A stretch of DNA of 64,000 nt from Collinsella sp. (GTDB taxonomy: Bacteria; Actinomycetota; Coriobacteriia; Coriobacteriales; Coriobacteriaceae): the NCBI GenBank assembly GCA_019425015.1, contig JAHYYJ010000002.1, forward strand, positions 1-64,000. The letters are read 5' to 3'. Below the pieces are notes generated by a model. The model searched no databases, was not told the origin of the DNA, and saw nothing but the letters and a program-made list of their open reading frames with translations. The position numbers and the translations under genes were made by a program. The stretch's first letter is position 1, and the number at the start of each line of letters is the position of its first letter. Shown one piece after another: positions 1-9,086 of this stretch.

Positions 1-87
1 GGTCATGCCGCCGAAGTTGAAAGGCAGATTGCCGCTCTGGCGGGTTTGCAGCGTCAACCGGTTACGCGGTTTGGTAAAACCGCGTAA
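1..87 (+). CDS. C-terminal end of an unidentified protein (partial)
   Basis: Frame 1 is open from the window edge to a TAA at 85-87 and encodes 28 residues rich in Ala, Gln and Arg. It would converge on tyrS, with its stop inside a perfect inverted repeat shared by both genes. The fragment is too short to assign a family, and the open frame could be chance. No motif is visible. Confidence 0.4.
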   Translation, partial: GHAAEVERQIAALAGLQRQPVTRFGKTA

Positions 88-88
88 C
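61..88. terminator. Inverted repeat between convergent genes
   Basis: Two perfect 12-bp arms (61-72 and 77-88) surround a 4-base loop, exactly where tyrS and the upstream partial gene converge. The position suggests a bidirectional terminator. Neither strand has a clear T-run after the stem, so the call is tentative. Confidence 0.4.
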
Positions 89-1299
89 TAAACCAACTTA
101 AAGCCCTTGCGCTTGCCCACGGAGAGGGTGTCGCCCAGCTTGAGGGCGCTCGGATCGATGTTGTAGCTCTTGGGAGCCACAGCCTTGCCGTTGATCTTGA
201 CGCCGCCGCCGTCGATGTCGCGGCGGGCCTGACCGGCGCTGGCCGAAAGGCCCAGGTCCTTGAGCAGGCCAGCGAGGTAAATCTGGCCCTCGTCGTTGAC
301 GGTCAGCTCAACGTGCTTCTCGGGGAAGTCGGCAAGCTGGCCCTCCTTGAACACACGGTCGAACTCGGCCTGAGCCTCGTCGCCGGCGCCAGCACCGTGG
401 TAGGTGTCGCACAGGTCGCGGCCTAGAGCGCGCTTGAGCTCGTAGGGGTCGGCGGAGCCATCGGCCAGGGCGGCATCGATCTTGTCGACCTCGGCCGGGG
501 TGAGCGAACTGGCCAGACGATAGTACTTGCCAATCATCTCGTCGGGGATGGACATGGTCTTGCCGAACATATCCTTGGGAGCATCGGTCAGGCCGATGTA
601 GTTACCGTAGGACTTGGACATCTTACGGACGCCGTCGGTGCCCTCGAGCAGCGGCATGGTGAGCGCGATCTGCGGTTCCATGCCCATCTTCTCCATGAGC
701 TCACGGCCGGCGAGCAGGTTAAAGAGCTGGTCGGTGCCGCCCATCTCGACGTCGGCCTTGATCTGCACGGAGTCGAAGGCCTGCATCACGGGGTACAGAA
801 ACTCGTGCAGGGCAATCGGCGTCTGGGACTGGTAGCGCTTGGTAAAGTCGTCGCGCTCGAGGATGCGGGCGACGGTGAACTTGGAGCACACCTGCAAAAG
901 ACCGGCCAGGTCCATCGAAAGGATCCAGTCGCCGTTGTGCACGATGGTGGTCTTCTCGGGGTCCAGGATCTTCATGGCCTGGCTCACGTAGGTCTCGGCG
1001 TTGGCCTCGATCTGCTCCTGCGAAAGCTGCGGACGGGTGGAATTCTTGCCCGAGGGGTCGCCGATCAGCGCGGTACCGTTGCCAATGATAAGGGTGACGT
1101 TATGGCCCAGGTCCTGGAACTGGCGCATCTTGCGCAGGGGCACGGCGTGGCCCAGGTGCAGGTCGGGGCTGGTGGGGTCGACGCCGAGCTTGATGTTGAG
1201 GGGCTCGCCCTTCTCAAGCTTCTTGCGAAGGTCGGCCTCGGGGACGATCTTCGCGGCGCCCGAGGTGATGATACGCATTTGCTCGTCAACAGACAGCAT
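88..1299 (-). CDS. tyrS: Tyrosyl-tRNA synthetase
   Basis: This cytoplasmic class I aminoacyl-tRNA synthetase charges tRNA-Tyr with tyrosine. The 403-residue product has the HIGH-type motif HLGH (about residues 48-51), the KMSKS loop (about 225-229) and a C-terminal S4-like RNA-binding region, all of normal family length. An in-frame ATG seven codons upstream exists, but a perfect AGGAGG lies seven bases before the ATG at 1299, so that start was chosen. No T-box leader is visible; the U32 peptidase gene ends only about 100 bases upstream on the same strand, so the two may be cotranscribed. Confidence 0.95.
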   Translation of the reverse strand: MLSVDEQMRIITSGAAKIVPEADLRKKLEKGEPLNIKLGVDPTSPDLHLGHAVPLRKMRQFQDLGHNVTLIIGNGTALIGDPSGKNSTRPQLSQEQIEANAETYVSQAMKILDPEKTTIVHNGDWILSMDLAGLLQVCSKFTVARILERDDFTKRYQSQTPIALHEFLYPVMQAFDSVQIKADVEMGGTDQLFNLLAGRELMEKMGMEPQIALTMPLLEGTDGVRKMSKSYGNYIGLTDAPKDMFGKTMSIPDEMIGKYYRLASSLTPAEVDKIDAALADGSADPYELKRALGRDLCDTYHGAGAGDEAQAEFDRVFKEGQLADFPEKHVELTVNDEGQIYLAGLLKDLGLSASAGQARRDIDGGGVKINGKAVAPKSYNIDPSALKLGDTLSVGKRKGFKLV

Positions 1300-1396
1300 T
1301 GGGTATCCTCCTTTTGCCATAGCACCCTCACCGGATACGGCGGTGCTGGAAGTTCATAAACTCTCTTATGATAACCAAAACGGCGCGGCCGAACAC

Positions 1397-3355
1397 CTAC
1401 GACAGGAAAATCCTCGTCCTGCCGCACGCATCAACGGCGACCGGCAGGCGCATGCCGTCGCGCTCGACCAAATATCGTGTTTGCTGACGGCGCGAGCAGT
1501 CACGGCAACGGATCTGCCCCGTTGCATCCGTGGCGCAGGCGCCCTCGGCAGTCAGCAAGCAGTGCTCGCACACCATGAGCTCGGGACGGTCGGCATCGAC
1601 AGGCCCCAAGACACCGGGACAAGCGGCAAGCTCGGCAATACGCTCCGCATCATTGCCGAGCAACTCGGCCGGCAAGTACACCCGCCCCGCACCGAGTCCG
1701 CGCAGCCAGGTAAGCGTGGCCCGATTCGCGCAGAACACCGGCGCCGCCACGTCAAACGTCACGCCCAGCTCGCGAGCAATCACCACCTGTCCCAGGTTGC
1801 GGCAGACGACGCGCCCGGCACGCTGCATCAGCGAGCGGGTCCGGTCAGCGTCACCCGTGCGGCACACCTCGTCAAGCACCACAACGGTGTCGGACAAATC
1901 GAGTTCTCTGCGCGGGTCGGTATCCATCAGCTGCCAAGCAAAAACCATGCGAGCGGGAACCGCGCACTCCACCAACTCCGGCGACGCACCGCTATCCACC
2001 GCAACGTCCTCAAAGGGCAGCACCTCAACGGCACGCGCAACGGGCGCAATCGCATCCGCCTCGGCCCGCATGCGCTCCAACACCGCCGCCGTCTGATCCA
2101 ACACGCCGGCGCTACGAATCAGGTATACCTCGCAGCCCGCGTCCACCTTACGCTTGCAATGCACGACGACGCGCTTCCCCGCTGCGGCATCCACCGGGCA
2201 GGGCACCTGCGGCCAGCGCTTGGGCACATCGGGACGCGCGTCGACACCCGGATAGAACCGAATCTCGAGCGTGTCACCCGCCGCCACGGCGGCATCGAGC
2301 TCAACGGTCACCTCTTCGTGGCCCACAGCGACCAAGCGCCCCACGCGCACGCCCTGGTTAATTGCACGCTCAAAGCTCATCAGCTCGGCACCCGAACGCC
2401 CTCGCAGGTACGCATCGGTAAACCCACGGTTAAACGACCTTCCCAGCTCGCGCTCAAGCTCTTCCACGGCACCGGGGTCCCACGCGCCGTCGCGCAGCAT
2501 ATCGAGCGCCCGGCGCCAAACCCGCACCACGTTGAATACGTAATCGGGGTTCTTCATGCGTCCCTCGATCTTGAGCGACGCAACGCCAGCATCTACAAGC
2601 TCGGGCAGATGCGCAATACCCAGATAGTCATGCGGACACAGCAGACGATCCCCCTCAACGGCGACAACGCTCTGCCCCGCCTCGTCCACTAGGTCGTACG
2701 CCAGACGGCACGGCTGCGTGCAGTCGCCGCGCATCGCCGAGCGCCCACGCCGCAAGGCCGAGAACTCGCACGCCCCCGAATAGCCGATGCAAATCGCACC
2801 GTGGCAGAATACCTCGATGGGCACGCCCGTGGCACATAGCGCCGAAATCTCGTCGACCGTCAGCTCGCGTGCCGTCGTCACGCGCTCGACCCCCAGCTCA
2901 TCGGCGGCAAGCCGCACGGCACCCTCGCTATGAGCGCCCGCCTGCGTGGACAGGTGAATCTCGACCCCGGGAATCGCCGCGCGCAGCGCGCAGGCCAACC
3001 CGGCATCGGCGACAATCAGAGCATCGGCGCCCAGCTCCAGTGCATGAGCTCCCAACGCCACCGCGTCGGACAACTCATCGTCAAACACGAACACGTTGAG
3101 CGTTACGTACACACGCACGCCATGGGCATGCGCCACGGCGCAGCCGCGCGCAAACTCGTTATCCGTAAAGCCATGGGCGCTCACACGGGCGTTAAAGCCG
3201 CCCAACCCCGCATAGATGGCATCGGCACCCGCGGCGATGGCCGCAAGCATCTGGTCGAGTCCGCCCGCCGGCGCCAGCAGCTCGGGCAGCGCCGCACCGG
3301 CAGCATCCAATCCAGTCTCGTATTGTCCGCTCGGCCCCATCGTCCGAATCGCCAT
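1397..3355 (-). CDS. U32 family peptidase / RlhA-like protein
   Basis: This 652-residue protein belongs to the U32 family, whose characterised members include collagenase-like peptidases and the 23S rRNA hydroxylation protein RlhA. It begins with the LAPAGG segment typical of the TIM-barrel and carries the signature around EVFCHGAICIGYSGAC, followed by a QPCR motif whose cysteines bind an Fe-S cluster in relatives. A further group of cysteines (CEHC, CRDC) is near the C-terminus. AAGGAG precedes the ATG at 3355; a longer frame from 3382 lacks a good site. A larger paralog lies at 61278-63773. An rRNA-modification role is more likely than proteolysis, but this is inference. Confidence 0.85.
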   Translation of the reverse strand: MAIRTMGPSGQYETGLDAAGAALPELLAPAGGLDQMLAAIAAGADAIYAGLGGFNARVSAHGFTDNEFARGCAVAHAHGVRVYVTLNVFVFDDELSDAVALGAHALELGADALIVADAGLACALRAAIPGVEIHLSTQAGAHSEGAVRLAADELGVERVTTARELTVDEISALCATGVPIEVFCHGAICIGYSGACEFSALRRGRSAMRGDCTQPCRLAYDLVDEAGQSVVAVEGDRLLCPHDYLGIAHLPELVDAGVASLKIEGRMKNPDYVFNVVRVWRRALDMLRDGAWDPGAVEELERELGRSFNRGFTDAYLRGRSGAELMSFERAINQGVRVGRLVAVGHEEVTVELDAAVAAGDTLEIRFYPGVDARPDVPKRWPQVPCPVDAAAGKRVVVHCKRKVDAGCEVYLIRSAGVLDQTAAVLERMRAEADAIAPVARAVEVLPFEDVAVDSGASPELVECAVPARMVFAWQLMDTDPRRELDLSDTVVVLDEVCRTGDADRTRSLMQRAGRVVCRNLGQVVIARELGVTFDVAAPVFCANRATLTWLRGLGAGRVYLPAELLGNDAERIAELAACPGVLGPVDADRPELMVCEHCLLTAEGACATDATGQIRCRDCSRRQQTRYLVERDGMRLPVAVDACGRTRIFLS

Positions 3356-3517
3356 CGACAAACTCCTTACCAAGGTATGCATTCACTCTGAAAAATGCCG
3401 TCTTCCAGCATACACGAGGCCTCGCGCGCCCCGTTTGGTTTATCGTGTAATAACTTATGTCCATCCTGCCCCGACGGCACATCCACCGTCCGGCACGACA
3501 TACCTGGAGGTCAATAT

Positions 3518-5716
3518 ATGGGTCCTCGCCAACGACAGGGACGCAGCCGTTCAAAGACGCATGCTCTGCCCATAATCCTGCTCTCGTTTTTGGGCTTTCT
3601 GCTGATTGCGGGCGTGGCATTTGGCATCGGCATGGTCGGCAACGTCAACCGCTGGCTGTCCGATCTGCCCGACTACACCGACGCCAACGCGTATCTGGTG
3701 AGCGAGCCCACCGAGATCGTCGACTGCAACGGCAACAAGATCGCGAGCTTCTACACGCAAAACCGCAAGTCTATCACCAAGGACGAGGTCTCCCCCTACG
3801 TGCTGCAGGGCACCGTTGACGTCGAGGACGAGCGCTTCTACGAGCACGGCGGTATCGACCTGTGGGGTATCGCGCGTGCTGCGGTGGCAACCCTCGGTGG
3901 CGGGCACGAAGGCGCCTCGACTATCACCCAGCAGCTTGTGCGCAACACCATCCTGCAGGAGGAGCAGTTCGACTCGACCATTGAGCGTAAGGTGCGCGAG
4001 GCCTACATCGCCATCAAGATGGAGGACATGTACTCCAAAGACGAGATCCTCATGATGTACCTCAACACCATCTATTACGGCCACGGCGCCTACGGCATCG
4101 AGGCCGCAGCCGAGACCTATCTGTCCAAGAGCGCCGCCGACCTCACCCTCAGCGAGGCCGCGCTGCTCATCGGCCTTCCCAACTCGCCTTCGCAGTACGA
4201 CCCCACGGTCAACCCCGATCTGGCACTGTCTCGCCGCAACAAGGTTCTCGACAACATGCTGCGCCTGGGCCACATCACCCAGGAGGAGCACGATGCCGCA
4301 CAGGCCGAGCCCATCACCCTCAACGTGACCGAAATCTCGGGCAGCGGCGTCGACGTATACTCGCAGCCCTACTTTGTCTCCTACGTCAAGCAGCTACTGG
4401 AGCAGGAGTTCTCGACCGACGTGCTCTTTAAGGGCGGCCTGACCGTCAAGACCACCATCGACCCCACGATGCAGCAGGTGGCAGAGAATGCCGTCCGCGA
4501 GCAGCTCGACACGCTCTCGCTTGACGGCCTGGACATGGGCATGGTCGTCGTCGACCCCAAGACCGGCTACATCAAGTGCATGGTGGGCGGCTACGACTAC
4601 AACGCCGACGAGAACCACGTAAACCATGCCACGGCCAAGCGTCCCGTCGGCTCCACCTTTAAGGCCTTTACGCTGGCAACTGCCATCCAAAACGGCATGA
4701 ACCCCAACGTCACCCTCAACTGCAACTCGCCGCTCAAGGCCAAGGGCACCACAACCGAGGTACAAAACTACGCCAACCAGAGCTACGGCAGCATCACGCT
4801 TAAGCAGGCGACGGCATACTCCTCCAACACCGGCTACATCCAGGTGGCGGAAGCCGTCGGCAACAGCAAGATCATCTCGCTCGTCAAAAAGCTCGGCATC
4901 GACCCCGCCAAGGACAACATCGAGGACGTTCCCGTCATGACGCTCGGCACCGGCTCGATCTCGCCACTCGAGATGGCCGCCGCCTACGCGACGTTTGCCA
5001 ACGGCGGCTACTATCGCCAGCCGATCGCCATCACCGAGATTGATTCTCGTACCGGTTCGGTGCTGTACCAGCACACCGACAATCCCTCACAGGTGCTTAC
5101 CGAGGGCGAGGCCGCCGCGGTCACCGATGTTCTGTCCGGCGTCATGAAGGGCAGCGGTACGGGTGCTGCCGGCGCCCTGAGTGTCAACCAGCCCTATGCC
5201 GGCAAGACGGGCACCACCGACAACACCACCAACCTGTGGTTCTGCGGCTATACCCCGCAGCTGGCGTGCGCCCTGTGGACCGGCTATTCCGCGGGCGAGA
5301 TCCCCATCCAAAAGTACGGCACGGACCTGCTGGGCGACAGCACCAACCTGCCTGTCTTTAAGCGGTTTATGAACACCGTTCTGACCGGTACCGAGCGCGA
5401 GGAGTTTGCGACCGGAACGGCGCCCACCTACAAGAACAACAGCGTCTGGAAGTTCTACGGCACCAATAACACCAAGAAGTCGGAGAACGACGACAAGGAC
5501 AAGGACGAAGAGGAAGAGGAAACCACCACAACGACTACCACGACGACCACGACCACCGAGACCACGGGCGGCGACACCACCGGCGGCACCGGTACGACCG
5601 GTGGCTCGACGGGCGGCTCCACTGGTGGTTCGACCGGCGGCGATGGCGGCACGCCTACGCCTACGCCCACTCCCACTCCCGACCCCTCGCCCACGCCTGA
5701 CGATACGGTCGGCTAA
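3518..5716 (+). CDS. Class A penicillin-binding protein (transglycosylase/transpeptidase)
   Basis: This bifunctional enzyme polymerises and cross-links peptidoglycan outside the membrane. The 732-residue product has a short basic N-terminus, one membrane anchor (about residues 18-41), a GT51 domain with EDERFYEHGGID (about 103-114) and TITQQLVRN, and a transpeptidase domain with STFK (about 378-381), SSN (about 434-436) and KTGT (about 563-566). The tail from about residue 665 is low complexity: an Asp/Glu/Lys run, a long Thr run, Gly/Ser repeats and Pro-Thr pairs, a plausible wall-spanning linker. TGGAGG precedes the ATG at 3518; the frame is open upstream to 3395 without a better site. It is divergent from the U32 gene and ends at a strong terminator. 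Confidence 0.93.
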   Translation: MGPRQRQGRSRSKTHALPIILLSFLGFLLIAGVAFGIGMVGNVNRWLSDLPDYTDANAYLVSEPTEIVDCNGNKIASFYTQNRKSITKDEVSPYVLQGTVDVEDERFYEHGGIDLWGIARAAVATLGGGHEGASTITQQLVRNTILQEEQFDSTIERKVREAYIAIKMEDMYSKDEILMMYLNTIYYGHGAYGIEAAAETYLSKSAADLTLSEAALLIGLPNSPSQYDPTVNPDLALSRRNKVLDNMLRLGHITQEEHDAAQAEPITLNVTEISGSGVDVYSQPYFVSYVKQLLEQEFSTDVLFKGGLTVKTTIDPTMQQVAENAVREQLDTLSLDGLDMGMVVVDPKTGYIKCMVGGYDYNADENHVNHATAKRPVGSTFKAFTLATAIQNGMNPNVTLNCNSPLKAKGTTTEVQNYANQSYGSITLKQATAYSSNTGYIQVAEAVGNSKIISLVKKLGIDPAKDNIEDVPVMTLGTGSISPLEMAAAYATFANGGYYRQPIAITEIDSRTGSVLYQHTDNPSQVLTEGEAAAVTDVLSGVMKGSGTGAAGALSVNQPYAGKTGTTDNTTNLWFCGYTPQLACALWTGYSAGEIPIQKYGTDLLGDSTNLPVFKRFMNTVLTGTEREEFATGTAPTYKNNSVWKFYGTNNTKKSENDDKDKDEEEEETTTTTTTTTTTTETTGGDTTGGTGTTGGSTGGSTGGSTGGDGGTPTPTPTPTPDPSPTPDDTVG

Positions 5717-5738
5717 GAAGTACGCGACTAAAGCCAAC

Positions 5739-5777
5739 AAGGCCCCGAGCAGCTTATTGAACTGCTCGGGGCCTTTT
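5739..5777 (+). terminator. Rho-independent terminator of the PBP gene
   Basis: A perfect 14-bp GC-rich stem (5739-5752 with 5762-5775) has a 9-base loop and ends in a TTTT tract, 22 bases after the PBP stop codon. Confidence 0.9.
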
Positions 5778-5813
5778 AGTTTGAAGCGACTGGGCGGTCG
5801 CTATACCAGCAAA

Positions 5814-5850
5814 CAAAAAAAGGGGATACCGACCAACGTCGACACCCCTT
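5814..5850 (-). terminator. Rho-independent terminator of argR
   Basis: On the minus strand a stem built on AAGGGG and CCCCTT is followed by seven T residues. It lies 50 bases past the argR stop codon and converges with the PBP terminator. Confidence 0.75.
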
Positions 5851-5899
5851 ACAAGCCACTATGTAAGCGCACGCAGTGCCGAGCGCACGACCCGCACGC

Positions 5900-6337
5900 C
5901 TACTTGCGAGAATTGCTCAGCTTATTGATCAGCGCCTCGAGACGCTCGCCGTCCTCGGCCGTCTGGGCAATAACCAAAATCGTATCGTTGCCGGCAAGCG
6001 AGCCAAGCACATCGGGCAACTCTGCCGCATCAACGGCGGCGGCGATGCCGGAAGCCGTGCCAGGCTGAGCCTTGATCATAACCAGATTATCGGTACGCAG
6101 AACGCCCGTTACGAGCTCGGAAACCATGCGCTGCAGGTGCAGGTCCTCTGCCAGAACATAGATGCCCTCAGGGAGCTTACGCAGCCCCATATCGGCAATA
6201 TCGCGAGAGACAGTCGCCTGCGTGCAATCAAAGCCCATAGCACGGAGCTCATCGACCAGCACACGCTGCGTGCGGACGTCCTTATTGCGCACAATATCTC
6301 TAATGGCATCCTGGCGCCCATTGCGTTTTTTAGCCAT
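5900..6337 (-). CDS. argR: Arginine repressor ArgR
   Basis: ArgR is the arginine-sensing DNA-binding regulator of arginine synthesis and catabolism. The 145-residue product has the N-terminal winged helix (TQATVSRDIADMG, the recognition region) and a C-terminal oligomerisation domain with the GTASGIAAAVD and GNDTILVI segments that form the arginine site in the family. The ATG at 6337 follows GAGTGAGGG and gives the usual MAKKRN-type start; the frame extends upstream without a better site. It is monocistronic with its own terminator. No arginine genes adjoin it, although the carbamoyltransferase-like ygeW lies 19 kb away. Confidence 0.9.
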   Translation of the reverse strand: MAKKRNGRQDAIRDIVRNKDVRTQRVLVDELRAMGFDCTQATVSRDIADMGLRKLPEGIYVLAEDLHLQRMVSELVTGVLRTDNLVMIKAQPGTASGIAAAVDAAELPDVLGSLAGNDTILVIAQTAEDGERLEALINKLSNSRK

Positions 6338-6380
6338 ACAAACCCTCACTCCAAAAGATGGCGGAGACAATCAATCAGTG

Positions 6381-6406
6381 ATTGAATAGTTTAACGCTAT
6401 TTGAAG
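6381..6406. promoter_or_regulatory. Possible ARG-box-like palindrome upstream of argR
   Basis: About 45 bases upstream of the argR start, an AT-rich imperfect palindrome (TTGAATAG, seven bases, CTATTTGAA) resembles the ARG boxes bound by ArgR. Autoregulation is common in the family. The match is weak and the assignment is inference. Confidence 0.3.
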
Positions 6407-6469
6407 GCTTTTGTGTATAAGAACGCATTTCGAAACAATTCTATGCAAGTTTGTTTCGTAATGAGCCGT

Positions 6470-7510
6470 TTAGGCGGTTTTTGCGCCCGTCCGGTTAAGA
6501 AAAGCTGCCAGATGCGTACACATCACGCAACGCGCGGGCTTGGCGCTAGCGATCGGCCCAAACAACAGACCGAGCCCCCGATGGTTATCCTTGAGCGCGG
6601 CGACCATCTGACGGGTTCGAGGCGCCTCGAGCATATCACGCATGCGGGCGGAACGCTCGATTGACGACACCCCATGCGGGCTCAGACACAAATTCTCGAT
6701 GCAGGCGACCAGTCCGGCAAAGTAGAACTTTTGGCTTGCCAGCTTGAGCCGGCCACCGCTATCTGCTTCCGAGAGTGAGTCCGCAAGCTCGTCGAGCGCT
6801 CGAGTGTCATCGGATACCCTGGCATACATGGTGGGATCAAAGGCATCTGTAAGCTTAGGCGCCACCGCGTGGAAACAAGCGTCGCCGCATCCGGAGACGC
6901 GCTGCGCCTGCGAGAGCGCGCATGCCATAAACCCAACTGTGCGAAACGCCTTGTCGCACAAAAGGCATGCCTCAAACAGCGGACGGCTATACATCACGCC
7001 AGAGACTTGAGCAACCAAGCCGCCTAAAATCAACTGAGGCAGCCCGGCCACCATCGAAGACTTGTCTTCAATGACAATAGAGGCAGCATCCAAGACACGC
7101 GAATGGCGCTCTCGATGTGCATCATAGCGGTCGAGCGACACCGTGGGGAACACTATGTCTGCCGCAGTATCGCACGCGATATCGACCATCTTGGAAAGGG
7201 ATTGCGGAGCAAACCACTCATCGGCGTTCATGGCGATGATTTGAGAGCCGCGCGAGGCAGCAAAACCGGCACGAAGACACGCGCCGCGCGTCGCGTCCTC
7301 GACGTCAATCAAATCAATATGGATGTCCCTGTCGGCAGCAACTTGAAGCGAATGGCGCACACCGGGCGCAGTATCGCGACAGACAACGACAATCTGCAAA
7401 TCGTAGAGGTCTTGGTTCTGGATACTCTCGAGCGCACGCATCGCATAGCTGGGCGAACCTTCTACCACAAGGATCACCGAAAGTCGCGGATGCGAGCCAC
7501 GTCGAACCAA
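6470..7510 (-). CDS. Family 2-like glycosyltransferase
   Basis: The 346-residue product starts with LSVILVVEGSPSYAMRALESIQNQ, the nucleotide-sugar-binding beginning of GT-A family 2 transferases, followed by ASRGSQIIAMNADEW, where NADEW occupies the place of the metal-binding DXD motif. There are no obvious membrane segments, so it is probably cytosolic. The C-terminal 150 residues are not recognisable and contain many cysteines. The start is a TTG at 7510 with GAGAGGA eight bases upstream. The sugar and acceptor cannot be deduced, and the flanking genes argR and truA give no hint. Confidence 0.7.
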   Translation of the reverse strand: MVRRGSHPRLSVILVVEGSPSYAMRALESIQNQDLYDLQIVVVCRDTAPGVRHSLQVAADRDIHIDLIDVEDATRGACLRAGFAASRGSQIIAMNADEWFAPQSLSKMVDIACDTAADIVFPTVSLDRYDAHRERHSRVLDAASIVIEDKSSMVAGLPQLILGGLVAQVSGVMYSRPLFEACLLCDKAFRTVGFMACALSQAQRVSGCGDACFHAVAPKLTDAFDPTMYARVSDDTRALDELADSLSEADSGGRLKLASQKFYFAGLVACIENLCLSPHGVSSIERSARMRDMLEAPRTRQMVAALKDNHRGLGLLFGPIASAKPARCVMCTHLAAFLNRTGAKTA

Positions 7511-7671
7511 ATTATCCGTCCTCTCGACAGTAATGAATCAAACCGTGGTTCATGGTACACCCCGGCAATAAAAGCAATGAGACACCGGTTGCATTGCACG
7601 CCAAGAACAGATGTTGCACACGCGCAGCCCACAGATGACAGGTGTCGACGCACGACACGTCGAGCCCTCCC

Positions 7672-8496
7672 CTAGTCGAGCACGACAAGCTCGGCGGGAT
7701 CGTAATCCACGCCCATAAACGTAAGGCCGCAGGCAGGAGCCGTGGGGCCCGCAGCGGTACGGTCGCAAGCATCGATAACCTCGCGCATCCACTCGGGTTC
7801 ACGGCGATGCATGCCAATCTCGACAAGCGTGCCCACGATCGTACGGACCATCGAATGCAGAAACGCATTGCCCTCGATGGTGAACGTCAGGATGTCCTCG
7901 CCAAACGCAACCTCATGGCCAAATTCGGCACGCATCACGCAGCGATGCGTGGGCTTGCCAACGGCCGAGGCAACCTTGCAAAAGCTCTTAAAGTCCTGCT
8001 CGCCCAAAAGCGCAGGGCAGGCGGCCGCCATCGCATCGACGTCGAGGGGATAGCGATGCCACCACACCGCACCGCGCGAGAGCACGGGGCGCGCATCGCG
8101 ATCGGCAATACGGTACGTATACGTACGGGACCGCGCGTCAAAGCGGGCAGAAAAGCCCCTACGGGCCTTGTAGACCTCGTTTATGGCAATATCTTTGGGC
8201 AGGAGGGCATCCATAGCCCTCAGCCACCTACGGCGCGTCAGAGCAAGCTCAGCGTCCGTTACGGGCACGCTAATGTACTGGGCCACCGCATGCACGCCGG
8301 CATCGGTACGACCCGCACACGTCAGATCGATCGGGCGGCGCAGCAGCGTCTCGATAGCGCGGCGTAACTCGCCCGCAACGGTCGTCTGGCCCGGCTGCTC
8401 GGCAAATCCGCTATAGGACGAGCCATCATAGGCAACACGGAATACAAGCGTGGCATCGAGCTCAGGAATCGAATTGAAATCAGACGGCGCGGTCAT
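7672..8496 (-). CDS. truA: tRNA pseudouridine(38-40) synthase TruA
   Basis: TruA isomerises uridines 38-40 in the tRNA anticodon arm. The 274-residue product has the catalytic motif AGRTDAGVHA with the essential Asp, and the conserved FKSFCK and GNAFLHSMVR segments. GGGAG precedes the ATG at 8496; the frame continues to a TTG at 8511 with no separate site. It is the last gene of the ribosomal neighbourhood, as in many Gram-positives, but a strong terminator separates it from rplQ, so it probably has its own promoter. Confidence 0.93.
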   Translation of the reverse strand: MTAPSDFNSIPELDATLVFRVAYDGSSYSGFAEQPGQTTVAGELRRAIETLLRRPIDLTCAGRTDAGVHAVAQYISVPVTDAELALTRRRWLRAMDALLPKDIAINEVYKARRGFSARFDARSRTYTYRIADRDARPVLSRGAVWWHRYPLDVDAMAAACPALLGEQDFKSFCKVASAVGKPTHRCVMRAEFGHEVAFGEDILTFTIEGNAFLHSMVRTIVGTLVEIGMHRREPEWMREVIDACDRTAAGPTAPACGLTFMGVDYDPAELVVLD

Positions 8497-8531
8497 GGGC
8501 GCTCCCAACAAACAATCAACGGTATCGCGAC

Positions 8532-8562
8532 AAAAAAAGAGGGGTACGCGAACGTACCCCTC
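8532..8562 (-). terminator. Terminator of the ribosomal operon after rplQ
   Basis: A perfect 10-bp stem (8539-8548 with 8553-8562) with a CGAA-type tetraloop is followed on the minus strand by a T-rich run (TCTTTTTTTG). It ends transcription of the rplE-rplQ cluster before truA. Confidence 0.9.
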
Positions 8563-8588
8563 GAATATAGCCTATGCAGACGGATTGT

Positions 8589-9056
8589 CTACTCAGCGGT
8601 CTCCTCAGCAGGAGCCTCCTCGACGGCCTCGACCTTCTTGGGAGCAGCGGCCTTCTTGGGGGCCGGAGCAGCCTTCTTGGCCTTAGGCGTGCAAGGCTCG
8701 GTGACGAGCTCCATGATAACGATAGGAGCGTTGTCGCCCTTACGGTTGCCGAGCTTCATGATGCGGGTGTAACCGCCGTTGCGGTCCTGCCACATGCCCT
8801 GGGCAGCCTTGTCGAAGATCTCGGCAACGAGCTGCTTATCGCCGAGCTTGGCGATGGCCAGACGACGAGAGTGCAGGTCGCCCTTCTTGGCCCAGGTGAT
8901 GATCGGATCGACGACCGAACGCAGCGCCTTAGCGCGGGTCTCGGTGGTCTTGATGCGGTCGTTCTCGAAGAGGGCCTTGGCCAGGCTCTTCTTCATGGCC
9001 TTGGTGTGGCTCGCATCGGTGCCGAGCTTCAGGCCCTTCTTAACGTTGTGACGCAT
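8589..9056 (-). CDS. rplQ: 50S ribosomal protein L17
   Basis: L17 is a structural protein of the large subunit near the peptide exit tunnel. The first 120 residues match the family from MRHNVKKGLKLGTDASHTKAM onward. An extra tail of about 35 residues, made of Ala/Lys/Pro repeats ending in acidic residues, extends it to 155, as seen in several actinobacteria. It is the last gene before the operon terminator and follows rpoA by 30 bases, the normal alpha-operon order. Confidence 0.95.
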   Translation of the reverse strand: MRHNVKKGLKLGTDASHTKAMKKSLAKALFENDRIKTTETRAKALRSVVDPIITWAKKGDLHSRRLAIAKLGDKQLVAEIFDKAAQGMWQDRNGGYTRIMKLGNRKGDNAPIVIMELVTEPCTPKAKKAAPAPKKAAAPKKVEAVEEAPAEETAE

Positions 9057-9086
9057 GGTCTAGTTTCTCCTCAAATATGCGAAGCA

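Noticed and set aside
1300..1396. T-box leader for tyrS
   Set aside because: Only 97 bases separate tyrS from the U32 gene and no T-box sequence or terminator is seen.
1001..2692. 563-residue plus-strand frame opposite tyrS and the U32 gene
   Set aside because: Antisense shadow of well-supported minus-strand genes.
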